Translations under genes and position numbers: made by a program | NCBI RefSeq assembly: GCF_009806575.1 | Contig: NZ_CP047095.1 | Location: 40,001-96,000, forward strand | From: Rossellomorea marisflavi | Lineage (GTDB): Bacteria; Bacillota; Bacilli; Bacillales; Bacillaceae_B | Direction of reading: 5' to 3' | DNA length: 56,000 bases | The notes under the pieces: generated by a model | The model's input: only the letters and a program-made list of their open reading frames with translations | Told to the model about the DNA's origin: nothing | The model's database searches: none | In this document: piece by piece, positions 40,431 through 51,608 of the stretch | How the letters are laid out: each line of letters starts with the position of its first letter | How positions within the stretch are numbered: position 1 is the first letter of the stretch

Positions 40431-40495
40431 CGTCTCCCGTGAGTTTCAAAAGGGATACTGATACAATAAGGAAAAAGGATGGAAAGAGGATTGTT

Positions 40496-41895
40496 ATGCT
40501 GGAACAGACATCCCGGGAATTTATTCACATGCATCGATTAATCGAAAAAGGAGACCGGCTCCTCGTTGCCGTTTCGGGTGGCCCTGATTCCCTGGCCCTT
40601 CTCCATTTTCTTCATGCACTTCGGGAAGAACTGGACGTGGAAGTCGCCGCGGCCCATGTGGATCACATGTTCAGGGGGCGGGAATCATATGATGATCTGT
40701 TGTTCGTCGAAGGGTTCTGCAAGGATCGGGACATCCCCTTTTTTGGGGAGCGCATCAATATACCGGCTATGATGAAAACGGAAAAAGGCAGCCTTCAGGA
40801 GATGGCCAGAAAGGCACGCTATGCGTATCTTGAGCAGGTGATGACCACATACGGAGGCAACAAACTTGCACTTGGGCATCACGGGGACGATCAGATTGAA
40901 ACGATCCTGATGAAGTGGACGAGGGGAGCAGGCGGCAAGGGCCGTGCCGGCATCCCGTTCAGGCGCCCTTTCTCAACGGGGGAGATCATCCGGCCGTTCC
41001 TTTCGGTGACCAAGGCCGATATCCTGGATTACTGCGAACGGGAGCGGCTATCCCCGAGGATCGATCCAAGCAATCGCAAGGATACATATACAAGGAATCG
41101 ATTCCGCTCCAGGGTGCTGCCCTTCTTGAAGGAAGAGAATCCGAATGTCCATCGGAATTTCCAACAATTCAGTGAAGAATCATTGGAAGACGAAGAGTTT
41201 TTGGAGGAATTGACCAGGGTAAAGTTGAATAAGGTATGGAAGGTGGAGGAGGATTTTTCCACTCTTGATATCAAACGCTTTCTCCAGATGGCTCAGCCTT
41301 TACAAAGAAGAGCGATTAATCTAATATTAAACTATCTTTATAAACTTAAACCCGCTTCTTTATCGTCTATACATATTTACGATGTATTACGTCTGTTAAA
41401 GGGGGAGAATCCCAATGCCCAATTGGATTTACCCTCGGGCTTAAGGTTACAAAGGCTTATCAGACATGTTATTTTCACTTCGGGAACCTTTCCGGAGGTC
41501 CATACTATTTTGAACTGGAAATCCATTCATCGATCGACCTTCCGACCGGAATCCGGATTTCGCTCATGCCCTCGCCGGGATATGTGCAGGATGACGGGGA
41601 TGAAACGATCCATGTGAACAGGGATCAAGTCACCCTTCCGCTGATTGTACGCACGAGGGAATCAGGGGATCGCATGAAGGTGAAAGGGATGGAGGGCACG
41701 AAGAAGCTAAAGACCCTTTTCATCGATGAAAAAATCCCTTTGCATCTTAGGGATCGGTGGCCGGTCGTCACTGATTCTGAAGGCAGGATCCTTTGGGTTC
41801 CCGGATTAAGGAAGTCCGTTTACGATACGGGAGAGGGACGCGAGGATAGTTTAGTGTTACAAGTCAAGAGCAATCATCTTCTAGGAGGCAGTTGA
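40496..41895 (+). pseudogene. tilS: tRNA(Ile)-lysidine synthase TilS, interrupted by a frameshift
   Basis: TilS converts C34 of tRNA-Ile(CAU) to lysidine and is essential in bacteria. The N-terminal PP-loop SGGPDS (residues about 27-32), GHHGDDQIETI and the tRNA-binding C-terminal part are recognisable, but the coding sequence changes frame. Frame 1 runs 40496-41617 and loses similarity after about 41440; the rest (GGPYYFELE, LPTGIRIS, then the segment ending at 41895) is in the frame starting at 41566. One missing base near 41443 would restore a single 466-residue protein, the normal length. ATG 40496 after AAAGAGG is the likely start; upstream GTG 40439 is rejected. It may be a real lesion, a sequencing error or recoding. 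Confidence 0.85.
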
Positions 41896-41898
41896 ACA

Positions 41899-42447
41899 TT
41901 GTTAAATCAGGATATTGAAAAGGTACTTATTTCAGAAGAAGAACTTCAAGAAAAGATCAAAGCGCTGGGTGCTGAACTGACGGATGCCTATCAAGATAAG
42001 TTTCCACTTGCAATCGGCGTACTGAAAGGCGCGATGCCATTCATGGCGGATCTGTGCAAGCGCATCGATGCCCATATGGAAATGGACTTCATGGATGTGT
42101 CCAGCTACGGCAGTTCCACTGTCTCTTCAGGAGAGGTAAAGATCGTCAAAGACCTCGATACGAAAGTGGAAGGGCGCGACATCCTGATTATCGAAGATAT
42201 CATCGACAGCGGCTTGACGCTGAGCTATCTTGTCGAACTGTTCCGCTACCGTAAGGCAAAATCAATCAGCATCGTCACTCTGCTCGATAAGCCAACGGGA
42301 CGCAAAGCAGACATCAAGGCAGATTATGTAGGCTTCATCGTACCGGATGAGTTCGTTGTCGGTTATGGCCTTGATTATGCGGAAAGATACCGTAACCTCC
42401 CTTACATCGGAGTACTGAAACCAGCGGTGTATACAACAGGGGAATAA
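41899..42447 (+). CDS. hprT: Hypoxanthine-guanine phosphoribosyltransferase
   Basis: 182 residues. Salvages hypoxanthine and guanine with PRPP. PRPP-binding [11 protein letters not shown] (about 97-107) and the [16 protein letters not shown]-terminus match the Bacillus enzyme closely. It starts at TTG 41899 behind AGGAGGC and 3 nt after the tilS stop, in the conserved tilS-hprT-ftsH order. Confidence 0.96.
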   Translation: MLNQDIEKVLISEEELQEKIKALGAELTDAYQDKFPLAIGVLKGAMPFMADLCKRIDAHMEMDFMDVSSYGSSTVSSGEVKIVKDLDTKVEGRDILIIEDIIDSGLTLSYLVELFRYRKAKSISIVTLLDKPTGRKADIKADYVGFIVPDEFVVGYGLDYAERYRNLPYIGVLKPAVYTTGE

Positions 42448-42481
42448 CGTCCATCTTAAGAAGAGTCTTCGCAAGTGCAAT

Positions 42482-42509
42482 TTGTTGTAATGCCATGATT
42501 TACTATGAT
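42482..42509 (+). promoter_or_regulatory. Candidate sigma-A promoter of ftsH
   Basis: TTGTTG (42482-42487), 16 bp, TATGAT (42504-42509). The short spacer makes it moderate. Confidence 0.5.
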
Positions 42510-42550
42510 ACTATTTTACGTAGTTTGTTTACCGTGGGAGGAGGTAAGGG

Positions 42551-44521
42551 ATGAAACGGATCTTTTCTAACACCATATTCTATTTACTGGTATTTCTACT
42601 GATCATAGGTGTGGTGAGTTTTTTCAACAACAACAACGAACCAACCAAAACGATCGATTACAGTACGTTTATTAATAAGTTGGAAGACAATCAAGTCAAA
42701 TCATTCTCCGTCCAGCCTTCAAGGGGCGTCTATGAACTGAAGGGGCAGATGAGGGATTCCAAGAAAGATGAGTACTTCGTCACGCATATCCTGTCTACCG
42801 ATGGCAAGCTGATGGATCGCATCAATGATGCTGCCACTGGTACAAATGGGGAAAATGCCCTCAAGAAGGTAGATATTGAAATCCTCGAAGCAAAAGAAAC
42901 CAACGGGTGGATTTCCGTCTTTACGACGATCATCCCATTCGTCATCATCTTCATTCTCTTCTTCTTCTTGCTCAACCAGGCTCAGGGCGGTGGAAGCCGT
43001 GTCATGAACTTCGGTAAGAGCAAAGCCAAGCTATACAGCGAAGAGAAGAAGAAAGTCCGCTTCAAGGATGTTGCCGGAGCAGACGAAGAGAAGCAGGAAC
43101 TTGTGGAAGTCGTTGAATTCCTCAAGGATCCACGCAAATTCTCTGAAATCGGTGCACGCATACCGAAGGGTGTCCTTCTTGTAGGACCTCCGGGTACCGG
43201 TAAAACATTGCTTGCCCGCGCAGTAGCCGGTGAAGCAGGCGTTCCGTTCTTCTCCATCAGTGGTTCGGACTTCGTGGAAATGTTCGTAGGGGTCGGTGCA
43301 TCCCGTGTACGTGACCTGTTCGAAAATGCGAAGAAAAATGCTCCATGTATCATCTTCATCGATGAGATCGATGCAGTCGGTCGTCAACGTGGGGCCGGAC
43401 TTGGCGGAGGTCACGATGAACGTGAGCAGACGTTGAACCAGCTTCTTGTTGAAATGGACGGATTCGGTGCCAACGAAGGAATCATCATCGTTGCTGCGAC
43501 GAACCGACCTGACATCCTTGACCCTGCATTGCTTCGTCCAGGACGTTTCGACCGTCAAATCACAGTCGATCGCCCGGATGTAAATGGTCGTGAGGCGGTG
43601 CTGAACGTCCATGCGAAGAACAAGCCGCTTGATGATTCAGTGGATATGAAAGCTATCGCTCAAAGGACACCTGGTTTCTCTGGTGCTGATCTTGAAAACC
43701 TTCTGAACGAAGCTGCCCTTGTGGCTGCCCGTGAAAATAAGAAGAAGATCGACATGCGTGACATCGACGAAGCGACGGACCGTGTCATTGCAGGTCCTGC
43801 CAAGAAGAGCCGTGTCATCTCAGAGAAGGAACGCAAGATCGTTGCTTTCCACGAAGCAGGCCATACCGTCATCGGTTGCGTCCTCGATGAAGCCGATATG
43901 GTTCACAAAGTGACCATCGTACCTCGTGGCCAGGCCGGAGGATATGCGGTCATGCTACCTAAAGAAGATCGTTACTTCATGACGAAACCGGAACTCCTTG
44001 ATAAAATCACAGGACTTCTTGGTGGACGCGTAGCGGAAGAAATCATCTTCGGAGAAGTTTCGACCGGTGCCCATAATGACTTCCAGCGTGCCACAGGCAT
44101 CGCCCGCAAAATGGTGACGGAATATGGAATGAGTGAAAAACTCGGACCTCTACAATTCGGTCAGCAGCAAGGCGGTCAGGTATTCCTTGGACGTGACATC
44201 AACAGCGAGCAAAACTATTCAGACGCCATTGCTCATGATATCGATCTTGAAATGCAGCGCTTCATCAATGAAAGCTATGCGCGTGCTAAAAAGATCCTTA
44301 CTGAGAATCGCGACAAACTGGAACTCATTGCTAAGACGTTACTTGAAGTCGAGACTCTTGATGCCGCTCAGATTACGAACCTAATGGATCACGGTAAACT
44401 TCCAGAGCGTGTATATGAATCCGACGTCGAAACAAGCGACGTGAAGGTCAACATCCAGAAGAAAAATGATGAACCGGCTAGTGGAGACTCCTCAAACGGA
44501 GACGATACCGACCGCGTATAA
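42551..44521 (+). CDS. ftsH: ATP-dependent zinc metalloprotease FtsH
   Basis: 656 residues. Two membrane helices (about 6-24 and 112-132) flank an external domain; an AAA ATPase (Walker A GPPGTGKT about 214-221, Walker B IIFIDEID about 270-277) and an M41 peptidase with HEAGH (about 434-438) follow. FtsH removes unassembled or regulatory membrane and cytoplasmic proteins. GGGAGGAGG supports the start. The C-terminal tail is Ser/Asp-rich and variable. Confidence 0.98.
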   Translation: MKRIFSNTIFYLLVFLLIIGVVSFFNNNNEPTKTIDYSTFINKLEDNQVKSFSVQPSRGVYELKGQMRDSKKDEYFVTHILSTDGKLMDRINDAATGTNGENALKKVDIEILEAKETNGWISVFTTIIPFVIIFILFFFLLNQAQGGGSRVMNFGKSKAKLYSEEKKKVRFKDVAGADEEKQELVEVVEFLKDPRKFSEIGARIPKGVLLVGPPGTGKTLLARAVAGEAGVPFFSISGSDFVEMFVGVGASRVRDLFENAKKNAPCIIFIDEIDAVGRQRGAGLGGGHDEREQTLNQLLVEMDGFGANEGIIIVAATNRPDILDPALLRPGRFDRQITVDRPDVNGREAVLNVHAKNKPLDDSVDMKAIAQRTPGFSGADLENLLNEAALVAARENKKKIDMRDIDEATDRVIAGPAKKSRVISEKERKIVAFHEAGHTVIGCVLDEADMVHKVTIVPRGQAGGYAVMLPKEDRYFMTKPELLDKITGLLGGRVAEEIIFGEVSTGAHNDFQRATGIARKMVTEYGMSEKLGPLQFGQQQGGQVFLGRDINSEQNYSDAIAHDIDLEMQRFINESYARAKKILTENRDKLELIAKTLLEVETLDAAQITNLMDHGKLPERVYESDVETSDVKVNIQKKNDEPASGDSSNGDDTDRV

Positions 44522-44547
44522 TAACGGTTGGGTTTCCAACCAAATGA

Positions 44548-44605
44548 AAATCCGAACAGCCATTCGATATCCTTCCAGGAATCGGGTGCGTTCGGATTTT
44601 TTTGT
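44548..44605 (+). terminator. Terminator after ftsH
   Basis: AAATCCGAAC pairs with GTTCGGATTT across a 32-nt loop, followed by seven T. No credible gene lies in the following 300 bp up to coaX; an 86-codon frame there has no support. Confidence 0.8.
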
Positions 44606-44902
44606 GATCTTTTTTAGGATCACCAGTAAAGTGTGAAGGTCCATGGCAAGCGGGACGACCCGGAAGAGAGGGGCGTCCAATCTGCTTGCGCATCCACTAG
44701 GAGGAAAGCCAGGAAGTCGATCCTTCCTTGTTTTTCAAAAAATCAATGCCTCGCAAACGAAATAACTCCCGCCCCATCCCATACGCGATGGCCTTTCAGT
44801 GCTTGTTGGATATTCCCCAACCGATTCTACCCAGTCGCCTCCCCAAACGGATTATGGTATGATGTTGGCAGTGTGAAAACAATGACCGAGTAGGTGAAAA
44901 TT

Positions 44903-45673
44903 GTGATTTTTGTAATGGATGTTGGAAATACGAACATTGTGTTCGGTGTATATGAAAATGATGAATTGAAGTATCACTGGAGAGCCGAGACGAATCGCCA
45001 TAAGACCGAGGATGAATTTGGTATGCTTGTAAAGAATTTGTTTGAGCATGCGAAGCTATCCTTTGATGATATTGATGGTATTATTATATCTTCCGTTGTT
45101 CCTCCGATCATGTTCAGTCTTGAAAGGATGTGCGTAAAGTACTTCCACATCACGCCGCTTGTTGTAGGACCTGGAATCAAGACGGGCTTGAACATCAAAT
45201 ATGATAATCCCAAGGAAGTAGGGGCCGACCGTATCGTCAATGCCGTAGCCGGGATTCACGAATATGGAGGACCACTGATCATTGTTGACTTTGGTACAGC
45301 GACCACCTATTGCTATGTAAACGAAGACAAGCAGTATATGGGCGGAGCCATTGCCCCTGGGATCGGGATCTCGACGGAAGCACTCTATTCAAAGGCGGCG
45401 AAATTACCCCGGATTGAAATCGCACGTCCGGAGAATATTATTGGAAAGAATACTGTCACTGCCATGCAAGCCGGTATTTTATACGGATATGTCGGACAAG
45501 TGGAAGGCATCGTACGCCGTATGAAAGAACAAAGTACCCAGGAGCCGACGGTCATCGCCACCGGCGGGTTGGCGACACTGATCTCGAAAGAATCGACGAT
45601 CATCGATGTGGTCGATCCATTCCTGACGCTGAAAGGCTTGAAGCTGATTTATAAACGCAACATCAACGGATAA
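44903..45673 (+). CDS. coaX: Type III pantothenate kinase CoaX
   Basis: 256 residues. First step of CoA synthesis from pantothenate, of the ASKHA fold. Phosphate-1 DVGNTN (about 5-10), [11 protein letters not shown] (about 103) and VDFGTATT (about 126) are diagnostic. GTG 44903 gives Met-Ile-Phe-Val-Met-Asp and matches family N-termini; the GTG at 44894 is an alternative. Followed 15 nt later by hslO. Confidence 0.95.
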   Translation: MIFVMDVGNTNIVFGVYENDELKYHWRAETNRHKTEDEFGMLVKNLFEHAKLSFDDIDGIIISSVVPPIMFSLERMCVKYFHITPLVVGPGIKTGLNIKYDNPKEVGADRIVNAVAGIHEYGGPLIIVDFGTATTYCYVNEDKQYMGGAIAPGIGISTEALYSKAAKLPRIEIARPENIIGKNTVTAMQAGILYGYVGQVEGIVRRMKEQSTQEPTVIATGGLATLISKESTIIDVVDPFLTLKGLKLIYKRNING

Positions 45674-45688
45674 GGAAGGAGCTTTTAT

Positions 45689-46567
45689 ATGAGCGACTAT
45701 TTAGTAAAAGCATTGGCCTATGATGGCCAAGTAAGGGCATATGCCGTCAAAAGTACAGAAACCGTAGGGGAAGCGCAGCGCCGCCATAATACATGGCCGA
45801 CTGCATCTGCAGCCCTTGGACGTTCCATGAGTGCAGGTCTCATGATGGGGGCCATGCTCAAAGGTGAGAACAAACTTACGATAAAAGTGGAAGGTGGCGG
45901 ACCGATTGGCGCCATCATCGTCGATAGCAATGCAAAGGGTGAAGTAAGGGGATATGTCACCAACCCCCACGTCCATTTTGACCTGAATGAACATGGTAAA
46001 TTGGATGTGCGACGTGCCGTTGGGACAGAGGGTACCCTCTCTGTTGTCAAAGATATCGGCATGAGGGATAACTTCTCCGGACAGGTGCCAATCGTATCAG
46101 GCGAACTTGGAGAAGACTTTACCTATTATTTTGTGACCAGTGAACAGGTTCCTTCTTCTGTCGGAGTCGGTGTACTTGTGAACCCTGACAATACGATCCT
46201 GGCATCAGGCGGCTTCATCCTTCAGCTTCTTCCTGGAGCAGAAGATGAGACGATCACGAAGATTGAGGAACGCCTAGGGAAGATCGAGCCGATTTCAAAG
46301 CTCATCCAACGCGGTCTTTCACCTGAGCAGATATTGGATGAGGTCCTTGGTGAGGACAATGTGAAGGTCCTTGAAACCATGCCTGTCAACTTCCAATGTC
46401 AATGTTCGAAGGAGCGGTTCGGTGATGCGATCATCAGCCTCGGTGAAGAGGAAATCAAAGATATGATCCAAGAAGACGGCATGGCCGAAGCCAAATGCCA
46501 CTTCTGCAACGAAACCTATATCTTCTCTGAAAAAGAACTGAAAGAGCTTCAGCTGCAAGCAAAATAA
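45689..46567 (+). CDS. hslO: 33 kDa redox-regulated chaperone Hsp33
   Basis: 292 residues. Chaperone activated by oxidation of its C-terminal zinc module: CQC (about 233-235) and CHFC (about 266-269) give the four Cys. [16 protein letters not shown] at the N-terminus is typical. Protects unfolding proteins under oxidative stress. Co-transcribed with coaX and yacD. Confidence 0.96.
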   Translation: MSDYLVKALAYDGQVRAYAVKSTETVGEAQRRHNTWPTASAALGRSMSAGLMMGAMLKGENKLTIKVEGGGPIGAIIVDSNAKGEVRGYVTNPHVHFDLNEHGKLDVRRAVGTEGTLSVVKDIGMRDNFSGQVPIVSGELGEDFTYYFVTSEQVPSSVGVGVLVNPDNTILASGGFILQLLPGAEDETITKIEERLGKIEPISKLIQRGLSPEQILDEVLGEDNVKVLETMPVNFQCQCSKERFGDAIISLGEEEIKDMIQEDGMAEAKCHFCNETYIFSEKELKELQLQAK

Positions 46568-46592
46568 TACGATCTCAGGCCGGGGAGAATGG

Positions 46593-47480
46593 ATGATGAG
46601 AATTAAACGTTCCGTCCTATTGACGGTGATCGGACTTTTATTGGTTACAAATATCCTGACGCTCATCTTCTCCGGTAAAGGGGAAGGAAAGAACACAGAG
46701 AGCGTGGCAAGCATCGACGGGAAGGATATCACCCGGGAGGAGTGGCTCCATTCTCTTGAAGACAAGTATGGAAAAGAGGAACTGAAGGTGCTCATCAACC
46801 GGAAAGTAATGGATCGATTGGCCCTGAAATACGATATCTCCGTCTCACAGAAGGAAATCGACCGGGAATTCGCCATGATCCAGTCCGCTTATAATGTGTT
46901 CGACGAAGGCACCCTGCAGGATGAGAAAGACATCAAGTCCCAGATCAAAGCGGATCTCCTCTTGGAAAAACTCCTCACAAAAGACGTGGAGATTTCCGAT
47001 AACGAACTGAAGAAGTATTATGAACAGAATGAACGCGTCTATTCCATACCTAAAATGCTGAAATTGAAGCAGATCCAAGTACCGGATCAGTCCGAAGCGG
47101 ACCAGGTTCTCGAAGAATTAAAAGATGGCTCAAGCTTTGAAGCACTTGCCATGGAAAAATCCATTGACCAAAAGACCGCCCCCCTCGGGGGAGATCTTGG
47201 ATACATCCCTGAAGACGGGGACATCCTGACCGAGGAAGCAAAAGCAGAGGTCAAGACCCTATCCAAGGGGGAGTGGAGCAAACCTGTTCCGGCTGATGAT
47301 GGATATCTCATTTATTTTGTGGAGGATACAATCAAGAAGAACCACTATTCCTTCAAACAGGTGAAGGAGCAAATCAGGCGGAAGATCGCCCTTGAGCAGG
47401 TTGAGTCCCCCATGCGTGCGGAGTCTTTCTGGGATGAGCTCGATGTGGATTGGTATTATGGGGAAGAGCGTACGAAATAA
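46593..47480 (+). CDS. yacD: PrsA/parvulin-like peptidyl-prolyl isomerase (YacD)
   Basis: 295 residues. An N-terminal membrane anchor (about 5-25), no lipobox cysteine, a SurA-like N-domain and a parvulin-type domain (about 150-240, with LKLKQIQVPDQSEADQVL and LGGDLGYI). Probably a membrane-bound extracytoplasmic folding helper; it differs from PrsA in lacking the lipoprotein Cys. Start could be ATG 46593 or 46596 behind GGGGAG. Ends in a terminator. Confidence 0.88.
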   Translation: MMRIKRSVLLTVIGLLLVTNILTLIFSGKGEGKNTESVASIDGKDITREEWLHSLEDKYGKEELKVLINRKVMDRLALKYDISVSQKEIDREFAMIQSAYNVFDEGTLQDEKDIKSQIKADLLLEKLLTKDVEISDNELKKYYEQNERVYSIPKMLKLKQIQVPDQSEADQVLEELKDGSSFEALAMEKSIDQKTAPLGGDLGYIPEDGDILTEEAKAEVKTLSKGEWSKPVPADDGYLIYFVEDTIKKNHYSFKQVKEQIRRKIALEQVESPMRAESFWDELDVDWYYGEERTK

Positions 47481-47490
47481 GAATGTTTGG

Positions 47491-47522
47491 GTCACCGATT
47501 GAGTATCGGTGGCTCTATTTTA
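47491..47522 (+). terminator. Terminator after yacD
   Basis: GTCACCGAT pairs with ATCGGTGGC around TGAGT, followed by CTATTTTAATT; the T tract is short. Confidence 0.65.
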
Positions 47523-47615
47523 ATTCCTCGGAAAAAATGCTTTTGCCTGATGCAAATCATAGTAATGATCCGAAAGGCATATGTTAAGTTTGTGTAGGGT
47601 CTGGAGTCATATGTG

Positions 47616-47644
47616 TTGACAAATAAATTGAAAATTGTTACTTT
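47616..47644 (+). promoter_or_regulatory. Candidate sigma-A promoter of cysK
   Basis: TTGACA (47616-47621), 17 bp, TACTTT (47639-47644). GGAAT occurs downstream at about 47670 and 47683; CymR operators in B. subtilis contain GGAAT-type sequences, but I cannot assert a CymR site here. Confidence 0.5.
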
Positions 47645-47688
47645 TAATTAAAACCAACAAAAATGCTTGGAATTAGGAGTGAGGAATC

Positions 47689-48618
47689 ATGGTCAGAGTA
47701 GCTAATTCAATTTCGGAATTGATCGGGCAGACGCCGATTGTGAAACTGAATCGAATTGTGGAAGATGGAAGTGCCGATGTATATTTGAAGCTTGAATATA
47801 TGAATCCTGGAAGCTCGGTAAAAGATAGGATTGCCCTTGCGATGATCGAAGCCGGGGAAGAAGCAGGAACTTTGAAAGCCGGGGATACAATCGTGGAACC
47901 GACGAGCGGAAACACGGGAATCGGCCTTGCCATGGTGGCTGCGGCGAAAGGGTACCGTGCCCTTCTTGTCATGCCTGATACGATGAGTATGGAGCGTCGC
48001 AACCTCCTGCGTGCCTACGGTGCCGAGCTTGTCTTGACCCCTGGGGCAGAAGGGATGGGCGGAGCCATCCGCAAAGCCGAAGAGCTTTCGAAGGAGAAGG
48101 GTTACTTCATGCCTCAGCAGTTTAAGAATACGGCCAATCCAAAGGTGCACCGTGAAACGACGGGGCCTGAGATCGTGGAGCAGATGGGTGATCAGCTCGA
48201 CGCCTTCATCGCAGGGATCGGTACAGGCGGGACCATCACCGGTGTCGGTGAAGTCCTGAAAGAGAAGTATCCTGATATCAAACTGTATGCTGTCGAGCCG
48301 TCGGATTCCCCTGTCTTGTCCGGTGGTAAGCCGGGTCCTCATAAAATCCAGGGGATCGGTGCCGGTTTCGTGCCGGATATCCTGAATACCTCCCTTTATG
48401 ATGAGGTCATCCAGGTCGGGAAGGAAGAAGCGTTCGACTATGCAAGGAGAGCTGCCAGTGAAGAAGGAATCCTTGGCGGAATCTCATCCGGTGCGGCGAT
48501 CTATGCGGCGAATGAAGTGGCGAAGAAGCTTGGGAAAGGGAAGAAAGTCCTTGCCATCATCCCGAGTAACGGAGAGCGCTATTTGAGCACGCCTCTCTAT
48601 CAGTTCGACGAAGAGTGA
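47689..48618 (+). CDS. cysK: Cysteine synthase A (O-acetylserine sulfhydrylase)
   Basis: 309 residues, PLP fold-type II. PLP lysine is Lys45 in [18 protein letters not shown] (about 71-76) and GTGGTITG (about 181) bind the substrate and phosphate. Makes cysteine from O-acetylserine and sulfide; in B. subtilis CysK also binds CymR as a co-repressor. GTGAGGAATC precedes the start. Confidence 0.96.
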   Translation: MVRVANSISELIGQTPIVKLNRIVEDGSADVYLKLEYMNPGSSVKDRIALAMIEAGEEAGTLKAGDTIVEPTSGNTGIGLAMVAAAKGYRALLVMPDTMSMERRNLLRAYGAELVLTPGAEGMGGAIRKAEELSKEKGYFMPQQFKNTANPKVHRETTGPEIVEQMGDQLDAFIAGIGTGGTITGVGEVLKEKYPDIKLYAVEPSDSPVLSGGKPGPHKIQGIGAGFVPDILNTSLYDEVIQVGKEEAFDYARRAASEEGILGGISSGAAIYAANEVAKKLGKGKKVLAIIPSNGERYLSTPLYQFDEE

Positions 48619-48627
48619 TATAATATG

Positions 48628-48667
48628 CGACCGTGGAGCAGTCTTTGCTTCACGGTCGTTTTTTTGC
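48628..48667 (+). terminator. Terminator after cysK
   Basis: CGACCGTG pairs with CACGGTCG with inner GCA-TGC pairing, followed by eight T. Confidence 0.88.
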
Positions 48668-48750
48668 CTGTATTTTTCATACTTTAATCGATGAAACCTT
48701 GTGCTTCTTCATGTATCATGAAAGAAGAAAAACATGAGGGAGTGTGGCCA

Positions 48751-50151
48751 TTGCAGCACGTATACTTTCTGAAGCATCCATCATCCAAAGAACAATTTTT
48801 CACATCATATGAACGGATCAGCCGTCATGAATCACATCATCTCCTCCTGGAGAGCGGGCGCGGAGGAAGGTATAGCGTCGCTGGCATCAGGCCAGAAGCC
48901 ATTCTTACCGGAGTTGCCGACGGTCTTGAAGTTGATAGGGAAGGTTCTGTCGAAGTGCTGGAGGGTGATCCCCTCGTGCAGTTGGAAGGGTGGCTGGCCC
49001 AAAGGAAAGCCCCGAGACATGAAGAACTCCCCGACTTTCAAGGGGGTGTGATCGGGTTCATCACCTATGACTATGCGAGGCAGATCGAACGCATCCCGAA
49101 CGTTGCCCATGATGATCAGTCCCTGCCTGATCTCTACTTTTATTATTTCACCGAGTGGGTGGTCTTTGATCATGAAACCGACTGCCTATGGATCATGATG
49201 CTCTCTTCCTTGGGGGATGAGGGCGCTGAGAGCAGGCTGAAAGAACGGCTGGCTGAATGGCGCGAGCCTGCAGGGGGGATCGCTTCAGGTGAAGATGTGT
49301 ATGAACCGGGAGAGATTCAGGTATCCATGGACGAAGAAGCTTTTTCAGATGCGGTCAGGAAGATCCAGGCGTACATCGCACAAGGCGACGTTTTCCAAGT
49401 GAACCTATCCGTTCGGCAATCACAGGAATTGAAAGTCGACCCGTTCCTGGTCTATAAAGAGCTCCGCCTATTGAATCCTTCCCCTTATATGAGCTACCTC
49501 CATTCCCCGGATATGCAGGTGGTATCGGGTTCTCCTGAGCTGCTCGTCAAAAAGCAGGGTCTTGAAGTCAGCACCCGGCCGATTGCCGGGACGCGCTCAA
49601 GAGGGGCAGACGATGAAGAAGACGCACGCCTAGCTTCCGAGCTCATCCATAATGAGAAGGAGCGCGCCGAGCATGTGATGCTCGTCGACCTTGAGCGGAA
49701 CGACCTCGGAAGGGTCTGTGAGTATGGAACCGTAGAAGTGAATGAATTCATGGTCATTGAAAAATACTCCCACGTGATGCACATCGTCTCCAATGTGAGA
49801 GGAAGGATCCACCCCACGAAGACGGGGGCGGACTTGATCCGCTCGGTGTTCCCTGGTGGGACCATCACCGGTGCCCCGAAGGTAAGGACGATGGAAATCA
49901 TCGAGGAGCTGGAGCCTGTGAGAAGGGGGATCTATACGGGATCGGTCGGGTGGATCGGCGTGAACGGTGACATGGAACTGAATATTGTCATCCGCACGAT
50001 GTTGGTGAAGGACGGAGTCGGCCACATCCAGGCTGGAGCGGGTGTCGTCATCGACTCCAATCCTGCCCACGAGTACAAAGAATCCCTCAAGAAGGCAAGG
50101 GCCATGTGGGTGGCGAAGGACCGCGCGGAAGGAAGGGGAGTGAAGGCATGA
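48751..50151 (+). CDS. pabB: Aminodeoxychorismate synthase component I (PabB)
   Basis: 466 residues. With PabA converts chorismate and glutamine to 4-amino-4-deoxychorismate for folate. Chorismate-binding signatures [10 protein letters not shown] (about 280), HIVSNVRG and [15 protein letters not shown] (about 370) are present. TTG 48751 behind GAGGGAG is the best start; an upstream in-frame ATG at 48691 lacks a site. First gene of the folate operon; stop overlaps pabA (ATGA). Confidence 0.95.
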   Translation: MQHVYFLKHPSSKEQFFTSYERISRHESHHLLLESGRGGRYSVAGIRPEAILTGVADGLEVDREGSVEVLEGDPLVQLEGWLAQRKAPRHEELPDFQGGVIGFITYDYARQIERIPNVAHDDQSLPDLYFYYFTEWVVFDHETDCLWIMMLSSLGDEGAESRLKERLAEWREPAGGIASGEDVYEPGEIQVSMDEEAFSDAVRKIQAYIAQGDVFQVNLSVRQSQELKVDPFLVYKELRLLNPSPYMSYLHSPDMQVVSGSPELLVKKQGLEVSTRPIAGTRSRGADDEEDARLASELIHNEKERAEHVMLVDLERNDLGRVCEYGTVEVNEFMVIEKYSHVMHIVSNVRGRIHPTKTGADLIRSVFPGGTITGAPKVRTMEIIEELEPVRRGIYTGSVGWIGVNGDMELNIVIRTMLVKDGVGHIQAGAGVVIDSNPAHEYKESLKKARAMWVAKDRAEGRGVKA

Positions 50152-50735
50152 TCCTTATGATCGATAACTATGATTCATTTACGTATAATCTGGTTCAATT
50201 CCTAGGGGAGCTTGGTGAAGAGCTCATCGTGCGAAGGAATGACGACATTACGATTGCCGGGATCGAGGAGTTGAATCCGGACTATCTGATGATTTCTCCC
50301 GGGCCCTGCACCCCAAATGATGCAGGGATCAGTCTTGAGGCGATCCGGACCTTCAAGGGACGGATCCCCATCTTTGGTGTCTGCCTCGGCCACCAATCCA
50401 TCGCGCAGGTATTCGGTGGAGAAGTGGTCCGGGCCGAGCGACTGATGCACGGCAAGGTCTCCCTTGTTCACCATGACGGAAAGACGATTTTCAAGGATCT
50501 TCCCGCTCCGTTTGCCGCCACCAGGTATCATTCCTTGATTGTAAAGAGGGAGACGCTTCCTGACTGTCTGGAGATCACGGGTGAAACGGAAGAAGGGGAA
50601 ATCATGGGGATCCGTCACAAGCAACTTCCCATCGAAGGCGTGCAGTTCCACCCCGAGTCCATTATGACCGAAGGCGGAAAGCAGCTCCTGGCAAACTTCC
50701 TTGCAACCTATAAAAGCACAGGGGTGACGGTATAG
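50148..50735 (+). CDS. pabA: Glutamine amidotransferase, aminodeoxychorismate/anthranilate synthase component II
   Basis: 195 residues. Class I amidotransferase: nucleophile Cys79 in GVCLGHQ, and His in VQFHPES (about 168). Supplies ammonia to PabB; in B. subtilis the same protein (TrpG) also serves anthranilate synthase, because trpG is absent from the trp operon there. Whether that holds here cannot be seen in this window. ATG 50148 is preferred to 50106. Confidence 0.96.
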   Translation: MILMIDNYDSFTYNLVQFLGELGEELIVRRNDDITIAGIEELNPDYLMISPGPCTPNDAGISLEAIRTFKGRIPIFGVCLGHQSIAQVFGGEVVRAERLMHGKVSLVHHDGKTIFKDLPAPFAATRYHSLIVKRETLPDCLEITGETEEGEIMGIRHKQLPIEGVQFHPESIMTEGGKQLLANFLATYKSTGVTV

Positions 50736-50736
50736 G

Positions 50737-51594
50737 ATGTATATCTACTTGAACGGTCAGATCGTACACAGGGATGAAGCCCGCATATCACCATTCGATC
50801 ACGGGTTTCTATATGGTATGGGCCTGTTTGAAACGTTCCGCACCTACGAGGGACATCCCTTCCTCGTCGGGGACCATCTGGACAGGCTCTCAAGATCCCT
50901 CCAGGATATGAAGATCCACTGCTCCCTTCCTGAAAGCAAGGTCGTCGGGATCGTGAAGGACCTACTTGAGCAAAATGGATGGGAGGACGCCTATTGTCGT
51001 TTGAATATCTCCGGTGGTCCGGGGGAGATCGGTCTTCCTTCATCGCCTTATGAGGATCCTACGATCATTCTGTTCCAGAAGCCCCTTCCTGACAAAGGAC
51101 CGGCTTCCAAAGAAGGAGTCTTCCTGTCATTGGCTCGCAATACACCTGAAACCGGTGAGCGGCTTAAATCCCATCACTACCTCAACAACCTGGCCGGTAA
51201 AAGGGAAGTGGGCCCTTCCCCGGGCAAAGAGGGCATCTTCTTAACGGAGGAAGGCTGGATCTGCGAAGGAGTGACGTCCAATCTCTTCTGGATGAAAGAC
51301 GATGTCCTATATACTCCGGCTGTCGGAACGGGGTTGCTGAATGGGATCACCCGCCGCTTCGTTATGGCCCTGGCAGAAAAAGAAGGCATTAGGGTAAGAG
51401 AAGGGTACTATAAAAAGGAAGCTCTTCTAGAAGCCGATGAAATCTTTTTCACCAACTCGGTTCAGGAAGTGGTACCGGTCCATCAAATGGGAGAGACCAT
51501 GTATCCCGGAGCGGAGGGAAGGTGGACTGTGCAGCTGCAACGGGAATATGCAGCCTGCACCTCCACCCTTACAAGAATCAGTGAATTGAGCTAG
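50737..51594 (+). CDS. pabC: Aminodeoxychorismate lyase (PabC)
   Basis: 285 residues of the fold-type IV PLP (branched-chain aminotransferase-like) family. Releases pyruvate from aminodeoxychorismate to give p-aminobenzoate. FDHGFLYGMGLFET (about 22-35), the SHHYLNNLAG segment with the PLP Lys just before it (about 145) and EGVTSNLFW (about 178) fit. Starts 1 nt after the pabA stop. Confidence 0.94.
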   Translation: MYIYLNGQIVHRDEARISPFDHGFLYGMGLFETFRTYEGHPFLVGDHLDRLSRSLQDMKIHCSLPESKVVGIVKDLLEQNGWEDAYCRLNISGGPGEIGLPSSPYEDPTIILFQKPLPDKGPASKEGVFLSLARNTPETGERLKSHHYLNNLAGKREVGPSPGKEGIFLTEEGWICEGVTSNLFWMKDDVLYTPAVGTGLLNGITRRFVMALAEKEGIRVREGYYKKEALLEADEIFFTNSVQEVVPVHQMGETMYPGAEGRWTVQLQREYAACTSTLTRISELS

Positions 51595-51608
51595 GAGGCA
51601 ACAGCGGA

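Noticed and set aside
41436..41500. Programmed -1 frameshift in tilS
   Set aside because: No X XXY YYZ slippery heptamer in the right phase and no evident downstream hairpin; an error or a real deletion explains it better, although it is listed as checkable.
44633..44893. 86-codon frame between ftsH and coaX
   Set aside because: No similarity, poor initiation context and biased composition; it ends in the coaX promoter area.
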